A DNA stretch of 64,000 nucleotides from UBA9655 sp964597045 (GTDB taxonomy: Bacteria; Pseudomonadota; Alphaproteobacteria; UBA9655). The notes beneath the pieces are model-generated. The model had not been told where the DNA came from. It did no database searches and was given only the letters and a program-made list of their open reading frames with translations. How positions within the stretch are numbered: the first letter of the stretch is position 1; each line of letters opens with the position of its first letter. Location of the stretch: assembly GCA_964597045.1 (NCBI GenBank), contig CAZQWE010000007.1, positions 41,541 through 105,540 of the forward strand, given 5' to 3'. The position numbers and the translations under genes are program-made. Positions 26,853 to 34,383 of this stretch are shown here, piece after piece.

Positions 26853-27835
26853 GAGTTTTTCTTGTTTTCATCGTAATGATCGTGACAATCGGGAAAGCTT
26901 CAGCAAATTCCTGTGCTGGTCGATTTGTAAACCCTATCACTGATATATGTTGGTCTTGTTTGTTTCCAATCTCTATTGGATCCGTCAATGTCAGTACGAA
27001 CGGAAGAGAAGATACACCTAATCCCTCGCAAATTCCGTGCTGGTGTCCAAGGCCGCCTTGGCCAACACCTTTTCCTGGCATTCCAGTGGGGTTTTGGGAA
27101 CCAGCTCGTCTCATAGATGTTACGCGAACTCCCTTTTGTTTAGTGAATATGGGAGGTCTGCAGATTGCCGACAGCGTAACTAGAGGGATACACGGCGTAC
27201 GCGGAAGCTCAAGTGCACAGTCCAGTTTTTACCATGTCCATCTCTACATTTATCCCGTTATCTATTGGCTTGAGCTCCTTGTTGATTTCATGTGTCTTGA
27301 ACAGCAGAGTTTTGATGTTGCTTATATGACTGAACTCGATCCATTATGGAATGATGATGAGCTTTCCTTTATCTTAAATCTTGAAGCGACTCTCTTTGCC
27401 AACACCATTGCACAAGCAGCGTGTTCTGTTGATTGTGCCGGAGCAACGACAGGTTTTCCGATGGATCCTCTTTATTGGTGTAATGGATGTCAGGGAAGTC
27501 TTTACCCTTTTACTGGAAATAATCCATCTCATAATGGAGGCATTCAATCAAGTCTTCTCATGGTTGGGCGAATTCTTGCAAAACTTCACAGAGAAGGTCT
27601 TCTCTGGTTAACTTCGGGCAGTGAAGCTCTTTGTCAAAAGATTCCTCTTCCTCTCATTAAGAAGTCTCAATACAAGACTCAAATGACTTACCCCCGTCCT
27701 ACGACAAGAGGCCCCATGGCATGCAATCCTTTGGGCCGCACAGAAGTCATTTGGGGGGAAGGGCGGGAGTTTCCTTACAAAGGAGAAGACTTTGGCTACT
27801 TGATTTGGAGGAAACGCAATTGCTGTGTACTTTGA
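26849..27835 (+). CDS. traU: T4SS pilus assembly protein TraU
   Basis: The 328-residue protein has a signal peptide and many paired cysteines. TraU landmarks include NPITDICWSCLFPISIG, PCWCPRPP, IGFWEPARLIDVTRTP-like GFWEPARLIDVTRTP, and the C-terminal NPLGR.EVIWG. It is a periplasmic disulfide-rich protein of F-type systems. It overlaps traW by 4 bases. Confidence 0.92.
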   Translation: MRVFLVFIVMIVTIGKASANSCAGRFVNPITDICWSCLFPISIGSVNVSTNGREDTPNPSQIPCWCPRPPWPTPFPGIPVGFWEPARLIDVTRTPFCLVNMGGLQIADSVTRGIHGVRGSSSAQSSFYHVHLYIYPVIYWLELLVDFMCLEQQSFDVAYMTELDPLWNDDELSFILNLEATLFANTIAQAACSVDCAGATTGFPMDPLYWCNGCQGSLYPFTGNNPSHNGGIQSSLLMVGRILAKLHREGLLWLTSGSEALCQKIPLPLIKKSQYKTQMTYPRPTTRGPMACNPLGRTEVIWGEGREFPYKGEDFGYLIWRKRNCCVL

Positions 27836-28290
27836 TACCATACATTAGTGTATTTTTTATGATGGCCATATTTCAGAAAAGTTTTGCCCAGTCTGCCCAA
27901 TTTTATGTATTTTTTTCCCATTCCATGAGTGAGGCGGCTCTGCTAAATCTAGCCAAGGAAGCTAAACATTATAAGGCAATTTTGGTCTTACGAGGTTTTA
28001 AAGATCAGAGTTACTCAAAAACAGTAAAAAGTCTTGAGTCCATCCTTCAAAAATCAAAATACGGATTTATTGTTGATCCAGAACTCTTCTCACTCTTTAA
28101 TGTAACACAAGTTCCAACGATGATTCTCTCAAAAGACATACCAGTAAGCGTTACTGAACGAAAGCGTACGCCTCTTCATGATCGAGTGAAGGGTCATATA
28201 AGCATACTTCATGCGTTAGAGACATTTTCAAAAGAAGGTGATCTGGAGAATGATGCAAAGGATTATCTCCTTAAAGGGGGGAAAATATGA
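27820..28290 (+). CDS. trbC: T4SS pilus assembly protein TrbC
   Basis: The likely start is the TTG at 27820, with a GGAGG site at 27807-27811 (8-base spacing). It gives a good signal peptide (LLCTLIPYISVFFMMAIFQKSFA), and the start overlaps the traU end. The mature part has the TrbC thioredoxin-like pattern: FYVFFSHSMSEAALLNL, AILVLRGFKD, FIVDPELFSLFNVTQVPTMIL. No CxxC is present, as usual. It works with TraW in pilus assembly. The ATG at 27859 would remove most of the signal. Confidence 0.82.
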   Translation: MLCTLIPYISVFFMMAIFQKSFAQSAQFYVFFSHSMSEAALLNLAKEAKHYKAILVLRGFKDQSYSKTVKSLESILQKSKYGFIVDPELFSLFNVTQVPTMILSKDIPVSVTERKRTPLHDRVKGHISILHALETFSKEGDLENDAKDYLLKGGKI

Positions 28291-30179
28291 CATACCCCTT
28301 TTTCATTTTGGCATTAGTGTTGCCGTATTTTATTGATGAAGCCTCTTCTGATCCTTGGAAAGGTCTTGATTCTGGAGATCAAACAGCAAGAGTGCTTCTT
28401 CATCAGTTTGACCCGAGTCAATTAAAAGAAAACGTCAATCCCTTTTATGAAGGAGTTCCGAACCTAGCAAATCTAAAAGAATCCGAACTGATAAAAAGGG
28501 CTGAATCCGAATCTCATCAAAATCAAGCGAGTGTATTAATAAAATCGAGTGCTGATAATCGATCAAAATTTAACATTGAGGCAACGTCCGATCCCCTGAT
28601 GAAAAGCTCTGATCTCATACTCAAAAATCCCTTAGAGGCTATTGGAGGGCAGAGTACAAAAAGTTATGAAGTTCACCAAGAAGGCGATAGGTCAGTTCAC
28701 GTTTGTGAGGAAAGCGGCGAAAGAGCTCAGGAGACATGCGACGAAGATCTTCGTGTTCAAGTTGTCAAACGGGGGATAAGAAAAGAAAGGCGGGCATCCT
28801 TTCGGTATACGAAATGCACCTCTTCAGAAAAAGAAGGTCACTACATCCCTTGTATCCCTCTTGTCCATGCTGTGGGAGCCGCATTACTCTCTATGAGAGT
28901 ACATGGAAAACATCAAAAAAGAAATCCTCCTGTCAGTTCAGATAAATTGCTAAAAATTACGGTTCCCTATAAGGCTTGTATGACTGAACTCGCAAACCAT
29001 CCTCGAAACTGTCGCGATTGTAACACCCATCTTCCCAACCTCAACCTCTCTGACGCTCAAATCAAAGAAATCTATCTAGAAAAGCATCCCCAAGATCAAA
29101 ATTCTATACTTTTCGAGGATGGGTACTTTCGGACATATAAAAAGGGAGAGACTGAGTATAGCTATCAACCTGTTATCAAAATTATCTATGAAGAGGAAAT
29201 CCACGAAGTTTTACCTGACGAATGGGTTTCAAAGTGTGGCCGGCTCGAAGAGCTTGCAGATCTTGGTATGTGCACTTATGGACCAAAAATATGCTCCAAA
29301 GGGCCAGAAACACGTCTAATCGATGGCATACCTATTTCAAGACCCTGTTGGCAATACACCTATACTTATAATTGCGATCATCCCTCACAAAATAACTGCG
29401 GACCTCTACGAGCAAGAGGTTGCTTTCAGATCGCCTCCTCTTGCAAAGAAAAACGAGGCAACGTCTGTGTTATCTATAATCAGACTTACAGGTGTCAAGG
29501 AAATCCAACAATACAACACGGCATCTCAGGAGGGGAGATCCCTTTTTGCTTGGATGGGTCTTGCCGAAATCAAAGCTGGGAGACAAATGAAGAAATGTTG
29601 TCAAGCATCTCTCAGCTTAGTCTATTTAAAGAAATGCAAGACGGGTTTGTAAAGGGTCTCCTTTTTAAAGGGGAGAAAATACACTGCTCAAAGTACTCCC
29701 TGGATTTTAAGGATTGCTGTGGATCAGAAAAGGGCTGGGGTAAGGATCTTGGTCTAACTTCATGCAGAGCAGACGAGAAAGCTTTAAGCGAGAAGCGCAA
29801 AAAAGGTCTGTGTCATTTTGTAGGAACTTATTGCGCAAAAAAGGTTTTAGGCAAATGTATTAAAAAAATCTCAAACTTCTGCTGTTTCACAAACAAACTT
29901 CTCAAAGTTTTTCACGAGCAAGGTCGTCCACAAATTGGACTAGGGTGGGGTGAACCTAAAGAGCCTCTGTGCCGAGGTTTTGCTATCGATGAAATCCAAC
30001 GAATTGATTTTTCCAAGCTTGACCTTAAAGAAATTTTTGACGAAATCATGGGCAATTTTAGAGGAGGAATAACAAATCCCAAAGAGATGGGACAAAAGAT
30101 TGAGGAACGAATGCAAATCATTCAAAAAAGCATCGTGCCAAAATCCAAGACTCCTCCAAAACAAAGAGAAGGAGCATAG
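28287..30179 (+). CDS. traN: Mating-pair stabilisation protein TraN
   Basis: The 630-residue exported protein is rich in cysteines (for example CRDCNTHLPNL, CQIASSCKEKRGNVC-like clusters, LKDCCG, KISNFCCF, LGWGEPKEPLCRGF). This C-terminal pattern is typical of TraN, the outer-membrane adhesin that stabilises donor-recipient pairs. It overlaps trbC by 4 bases. Confidence 0.88.
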   Translation: MTYPFFILALVLPYFIDEASSDPWKGLDSGDQTARVLLHQFDPSQLKENVNPFYEGVPNLANLKESELIKRAESESHQNQASVLIKSSADNRSKFNIEATSDPLMKSSDLILKNPLEAIGGQSTKSYEVHQEGDRSVHVCEESGERAQETCDEDLRVQVVKRGIRKERRASFRYTKCTSSEKEGHYIPCIPLVHAVGAALLSMRVHGKHQKRNPPVSSDKLLKITVPYKACMTELANHPRNCRDCNTHLPNLNLSDAQIKEIYLEKHPQDQNSILFEDGYFRTYKKGETEYSYQPVIKIIYEEEIHEVLPDEWVSKCGRLEELADLGMCTYGPKICSKGPETRLIDGIPISRPCWQYTYTYNCDHPSQNNCGPLRARGCFQIASSCKEKRGNVCVIYNQTYRCQGNPTIQHGISGGEIPFCLDGSCRNQSWETNEEMLSSISQLSLFKEMQDGFVKGLLFKGEKIHCSKYSLDFKDCCGSEKGWGKDLGLTSCRADEKALSEKRKKGLCHFVGTYCAKKVLGKCIKKISNFCCFTNKLLKVFHEQGRPQIGLGWGEPKEPLCRGFAIDEIQRIDFSKLDLKEIFDEIMGNFRGGITNPKEMGQKIEERMQIIQKSIVPKSKTPPKQREGA

Positions 30180-30183
30180 GGCC

Positions 30184-30957
30184 GTGTTCATTTCTCAGGG
30201 TTCAGCGTATAGAAATAAAATTCTGATTCATACACTCCTATTTGCATTGAACTTTTTCCCTGCTAATGCAGAACAGACTTCATTTTTTGAGAAACATGCT
30301 GAAGGCTGGCACTGGTATGATGATAGTGTTAAACATTCAATACCTAGTTTTCAAAAGGAAAAGACGCCTACACAACAGATCGAGAGTCAACGGCAAGAAC
30401 TTGAGATAAAGCTTCATAAGGCCATTGTGGAGCCAACTCGTGAAAATCTTGTCTCATATATTTTGGCTCAAAAAGCTTTGATGGATCAAAGTGAGCGCTT
30501 TGCTGAAGCTTGGAAGCAAGTAGTGTTAACTACACCTTCACTGGATGAAACACTCCAGCACCCTGTAGATCAGAATGCACGCCACGTTTACTATGACCTG
30601 AAAAACAATGACATTAAGAGCCGTATCAAGGGACTCTCAAAAGAATACGGCCTTTTCTTCTTCTTCAAGAAGGACTGCCCATACTGTCATCGCTTCGCTC
30701 CCATTGTGAAGCACTTTGCGACGAGTCACGGCTGGTCCGTTCTTGCCATCTCTCTTGATGGCGGGACTTTACCTGAATTTCCGCAAGCCAAACGGGATAA
30801 CGGCATTGCATCGCGTCTTCAACTTAATCACGTCCCAGCCCTGATCGCGCTTCATCCCAAGACAAGCAAATTGATTCCATTAGCTTATGGAATGATTTCA
30901 GAGAGTGAAATTGAGGAACGCGTCGGTTTATTAACGAAACTTAAGCAGGAGTTTTAA
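30184..30957 (+). CDS. traF: Conjugative thioredoxin-like protein TraF
   Basis: The start is probably the GTG at 30184, with AAGGAG 10 or so bases upstream inside the traN end. The open frame from 30100 is artefactual. A signal peptide precedes FFEKHAEGWHWYDD, the TraF N-terminal motif. The thioredoxin fold carries CPYC (FFFFKKDCPYCHRFAPIV) and a cis-Pro segment NHVPALIAL. It probably assists disulfide formation in TraU/TraN/TraH. Its 3' end overlaps the antisense RelE gene by 17 bases. Confidence 0.87.
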   Translation: MFISQGSAYRNKILIHTLLFALNFFPANAEQTSFFEKHAEGWHWYDDSVKHSIPSFQKEKTPTQQIESQRQELEIKLHKAIVEPTRENLVSYILAQKALMDQSERFAEAWKQVVLTTPSLDETLQHPVDQNARHVYYDLKNNDIKSRIKGLSKEYGLFFFFKKDCPYCHRFAPIVKHFATSHGWSVLAISLDGGTLPEFPQAKRDNGIASRLQLNHVPALIALHPKTSKLIPLAYGMISESEIEERVGLLTKLKQEF

Positions 30958-31252
30958 TAAAATGAAGGTTTTTATAAACAGTATTTCTATGGTCAATACG
31001 TACTGCAAGAATTTCAAATTCACTGTCCTTAATGGTACAAATGATTCTGTAATCCTCAACTCTATATCGCCAATACGTTTTCAGATTTCCTGTAAGAGCC
31101 TTTCCCAATCGTCTAGGATCTTCTTCTTTTCCAACGCGATGGAACATATAACTTATAATTTTTTCGTTTGTTTTTTTATCGAGTTTCTTGAGAGCCTTAC
31201 GTGCCGTATCCGAAAACCGAATCTCCCATTTAATGGTTGTCTGGCTTGGCAA
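30941..31252 (-). CDS. RelE/ParE-family toxin
   Basis: The 103-residue basic protein matches RelE: WEIRFSDTARKALKKLDK, GKALTGNLKTYWRYRVEDYRIICTI, ILAVRIDHRNTVYK. RelE toxins cleave mRNA at the ribosome. It overlaps its antitoxin gene by 23 bases and lies antisense inside the T4SS operon between traF and traH, so it was inserted there. Confidence 0.9.
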   Translation of the reverse strand: MPSQTTIKWEIRFSDTARKALKKLDKKTNEKIISYMFHRVGKEEDPRRLGKALTGNLKTYWRYRVEDYRIICTIKDSEFEILAVRIDHRNTVYKNLHFIKTPA

Positions 31253-31472
31253 GGCCGAGCTCCTTTAGGACTTCTTCCAAAGAATAAGTTTTTTCAGTTC
31301 CATTTTCAACGCGCTCCATTACCGTTGAAGCATTTAGGTAATCTTCTTGATCTTCTAAGTATTCTTCGATGGCATGAAGAGCATATTCACCTTTCGAGAT
31401 ATGAGCTTTTTCAGCAAAGAGCGTTAAGCGTTTTTCAATATCCTTTGGCAATGGTATGGACAAATAAGTCAT
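31230..31472 (-). CDS. RelB-like (RHH/DUF6290) antitoxin
   Basis: The 80-residue acidic protein has an N-terminal ribbon-helix-helix (YLSIPLPKDIEKRLTLFAEK...SKGEYALHAI) for DNA binding and a C-terminal toxin-binding tail (SLEEVLKELGL). It would neutralise the adjacent RelE and repress the pair. The ATG follows AAGGAGAATCGCC. Confidence 0.88.
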   Translation of the reverse strand: MTYLSIPLPKDIEKRLTLFAEKAHISKGEYALHAIEEYLEDQEDYLNASTVMERVENGTEKTYSLEEVLKELGLAKPDNH

Positions 31473-31515
31473 GGCGATTCTCCTTCTTTATTCATTATAT
31501 CAACACTCCTTCATT

Positions 31516-31727
31516 TAAGCAAAGAAAAGCGCTTTCTTCCCTAAGACATCTTCGAAAGAGATACCTTCATCGCCTTCAGCTTCCATCTCTCCCATACGTT
31601 GAAGAGCAAGAGAATAATCATGAAGATCTTCAAAATAATGTTCTACTGTCTTGGAAACCACGTAGCTATCAGACTTGTTTGTCTCTAAAGCGAACTCGGA
31701 AAGAAGAACTTCAAGTTCTTTGGAGGT
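31516..31727 (-). pseudogene. N-terminally truncated second antitoxin
   Basis: The minus-strand frame reads KELEVLLSEFALETNKSDSY, then VEHYFEDLHDYSLALQRMGEME and ISFEDVLGKKALFFA, stop. This parallels the adjacent antitoxin (LEEYLEDQEDYLNASTVMER, SLEEVLKELGL). It lacks a start and its toxin, so it is a relic of an older or duplicated module. Confidence 0.6.
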
Positions 31728-31738
31728 TTACGGTTAAC

Positions 31739-33181
31739 ATGATACATATCCTTATATTTCATCCCCTATTCCTGATATATTCTCTCTTGAGTAAGTTATC
31801 AAGAACTCCCCCTCAAATTGCCGGAGCTTTTTTATTAATCTTTTTTATTCTTTCAATCCCTCTTTCTGCGAACATGCAGACAAACCTGGATAAGGCCTTT
31901 ACCGCACTCGGTATGAGTCACAATGTGACGGGTAGTGGAGGCTATCAAGACCAAACAGGCGGCTTTTATACAGGTGGGAGTGTGTTCGCGAGAGGTAAGG
32001 TCAATAATGCAGATCTCGTCTCAATTCAAATGCCCCATTACCGGGCGGGGTGTGGGGGTATTGACCTTTTCATGGGCGGCTTTAGTTTTATTAACGCTCA
32101 GGAATTTCTTCAACTCTTACGAAATATTGGGACGAATGCAGCTGGCTATGGGTTTAATCTCGCCCTTGCAACTGTAACACCTCAAATTAAGAGTGTCCTT
32201 GATGATCTTTCTGCGAAGATTCAACTCATGACGAGTCAAAACATCAATTCTTGTGAGGTAGCTGCAACACTTGTGGGAGGGGTGTGGCCACAATCCGATG
32301 CCTCTTCAGGGTTGCTCTGTAATGCTATGGGTAAGGAATTAGGCATAGCTTCAGACTGGGCACAAAGTCGTCAACGATGTGGAGTTGGAGGAGAGCGCTC
32401 AAACATTAACAATAGAAAAGGCGAAAAACCTGCCTATAAGGATGTGTTAGGCGACGAGTTTAATATCGCTTGGAAAGCGATACAAAAAAACGCCTTTCTA
32501 AGCAGAGACCCAAAGCTTGCTGAGTTCTTTATGACAATTTCAGGGACAATTCTTTCACGGCGTGCAGGGGATCACTGCGAGATGAAAGTTTTTCCTTCAA
32601 GAAGTTCAGATCCTGAGTTGCTGAATGGACTCATTCATGGAGGAGCCTCTCTTCAAATTTATACTTGTGATAATACATCCGAAGATAAATGCTTAAATCC
32701 ATATTTAAGCAACATAACTCTTCCTAAAGAAAACGCTCTCTATGGAAAAGTTTCACAAACCCTTCAGTCTATTTCAAAAAAGGTTCAAACAGATACAGCT
32801 CTATCAGCCCAAGAAAAGGCTTTTGTGAATTCCACAATGATTCCCGTCCTTAAAATCATGGCTGTTGAAGTCGCCTTTAAAGCTGGAGGTAGTCCTTTAA
32901 GTGTGAGTGATTTTAGTGAACCGATAGCCCACGACATTCTTTTGCAATATCTCGATGAGGTGATGTCCCTTGTCTGGGACAGCGTCACGCAACTCAAAAA
33001 AAGTCAAATTAACGATCATGTGATTGAGGAATTTAGAGCAGGCATTGCTGAATCTCGTAAATTATTCTTTGCAAGACGTACAGCTCTCTTTGAGCAAATG
33101 GCCATAACTATAGACCTTATTGAGAGAACTCAACAGATAGAAGCAAAGCTGCAGAACATGTTTATTTCAGGGAGCAGATAA
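31739..33181 (+). CDS. traH: T4SS protein TraH
   Basis: The likely ATG at 31739 gives 480 residues with a signal/anchor (AGAFLLIFFILSIPLSANM). TraH landmarks follow: GSVFARGKV, PHYRAGCGGIDLFMGGFSFINAQEFLQ, NSCEVAATLVGG. TraH is needed for pilus formation. The open frame runs back to 30962, but that part is antisense to the toxin-antitoxin genes. A GGAGG lies 12 bases upstream, so the ribosome site is weak, perhaps from the insertion. Confidence 0.87.
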   Translation: MIHILIFHPLFLIYSLLSKLSRTPPQIAGAFLLIFFILSIPLSANMQTNLDKAFTALGMSHNVTGSGGYQDQTGGFYTGGSVFARGKVNNADLVSIQMPHYRAGCGGIDLFMGGFSFINAQEFLQLLRNIGTNAAGYGFNLALATVTPQIKSVLDDLSAKIQLMTSQNINSCEVAATLVGGVWPQSDASSGLLCNAMGKELGIASDWAQSRQRCGVGGERSNINNRKGEKPAYKDVLGDEFNIAWKAIQKNAFLSRDPKLAEFFMTISGTILSRRAGDHCEMKVFPSRSSDPELLNGLIHGGASLQIYTCDNTSEDKCLNPYLSNITLPKENALYGKVSQTLQSISKKVQTDTALSAQEKAFVNSTMIPVLKIMAVEVAFKAGGSPLSVSDFSEPIAHDILLQYLDEVMSLVWDSVTQLKKSQINDHVIEEFRAGIAESRKLFFARRTALFEQMAITIDLIERTQQIEAKLQNMFISGSR

Positions 33182-33240
33182 GAAAATGAAACAGAATCTT
33201 AGACAACTCATTCCCTTGATAAATTGTATTTTAATTTTAA

Positions 33241-33292
33241 AACATAACAATTTATGTTGCCATATACAATCATGATGCTAAGGGGATTGTAT
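33241..33292 (+). promoter_or_regulatory. Two inverted repeats at the AbiEi-like gene start (probable auto-operator)
   Basis: AACATAA-CAAT-TTATGTT (33241-33258) is a perfect 7-bp palindrome. ATACAATC (33264-33271) and GATTGTAT (33285-33292) form an 8-bp inverted repeat that covers the start codon. AbiEi proteins are known to repress their own promoters through inverted repeats. Confidence 0.5.
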
Positions 33293-34289
33293 GTCTACTG
33301 AATTATTAAAATCGCTCTCACGGAATGGCTTGAGGATTTTCGATATGAAGGAGCTCACAAAAGTTGCGATCGAGCTAGGGCTCAAAAAAAGATATGTACC
33401 AAGAATAGCCTCACAAATGATCAAGAAAGGGAGTTTGATTTCCTTAAGAAAGGGCCTATATACTCTCCCTCAAGAACTTTTGAGTGGTGGACCTTTGCAT
33501 TCATTCGAGATAGGATTAAAGATCGCAAAAAAAGGAGCCATTAGTCACCGATCCGCGATGTCCTATTACGAACTCACGGATCAAGTTTTTTCAACAGTAT
33601 ATTTGACGGTTCCTAAAGATGAAGGAGCTAATTTATCCACCAATAATAACTACCTCATAAATGGTACTAACATTCATTTAATGAGAGTCTCTCCTCAGCA
33701 TTACTGGGGCATAAATACTGTATTTGTTGGTGAAGCCAGAATTTATATAACGGAATTTGAGAAATCACTTATTGATGGTTTAACAAATCCTGAACTTTGC
33801 TGGGGGTTCCGAGAGGTCATTTTTGCCTTTGAAAGATGTGCGTACCAATTAAAACCAACTTTAATTTCAACTTACGCACACAAAACATCTCTTGTTGTCT
33901 GTAAGCGGTTAGGTTGGGTCTTTGAACAATTAGGATTATATGAGGACATACAAACACAACTCAAAGAATTACCCATGCCTTATATGCAAAAGCTTGATGC
34001 TAAAAAAAAAAACAAGGAAGAGTTTTCAAAAATTGGAATTTATTGGATAATAGTTGGCTCATACTCTGATATATTGGGAATTGATCTCCTCCCTAACTTG
34101 GTTGAAAGAAAATGTTATCACAAAGGTGTTACATTTGATGCAATTGACGAGATCTTCCAGGAAATGCTTATGCTCAACCTTGATAAAGAATGGGAACCTT
34201 GGCTCATGGATGTTGTTCCAAATCTTCCCCCAAAGGACATCGTTATTTCAGACCTAAAAAGAATTTTACAAAAGATATTTCAAAATTAA
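33291..34289 (+). CDS. AbiEi-like antitoxin/transcriptional regulator without an AbiEii partner
   Basis: The 332-residue protein begins with a winged helix (GLRIFDMKELTKVAIELGLKK) and continues like AbiEi: LISLRKGLYTLP, GAISHRSAMSYYELTDQV, VYLTVPK, IYITEFEKSLIDGLTNPELCWGF. Type IV antitoxins of this family pair with a nucleotidyltransferase toxin (AbiEii), but none follows; traG comes next. The C-terminal 130 or so residues are unrecognised. It splits traH from traG, so it is an insert in the T4SS operon or a T4SS regulator. Confidence 0.7.
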   Translation: MSTELLKSLSRNGLRIFDMKELTKVAIELGLKKRYVPRIASQMIKKGSLISLRKGLYTLPQELLSGGPLHSFEIGLKIAKKGAISHRSAMSYYELTDQVFSTVYLTVPKDEGANLSTNNNYLINGTNIHLMRVSPQHYWGINTVFVGEARIYITEFEKSLIDGLTNPELCWGFREVIFAFERCAYQLKPTLISTYAHKTSLVVCKRLGWVFEQLGLYEDIQTQLKELPMPYMQKLDAKKKNKEEFSKIGIYWIIVGSYSDILGIDLLPNLVERKCYHKGVTFDAIDEIFQEMLMLNLDKEWEPWLMDVVPNLPPKDIVISDLKRILQKIFQN

Positions 34290-34383
34290 GTATTATCAAC
34301 ATATTAAAAAGCAAGATACCTAACACTCCCAGTTAACAGATTCACACAGAAATTCAAAATAATTAATTTATAGGGATAAACAA

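Noticed and set aside
30962..31738. Long N-terminal extension of traH
   Set aside because: It is the antisense of the RelE/RelB genes and does not resemble TraH; traH motifs begin after 31739.
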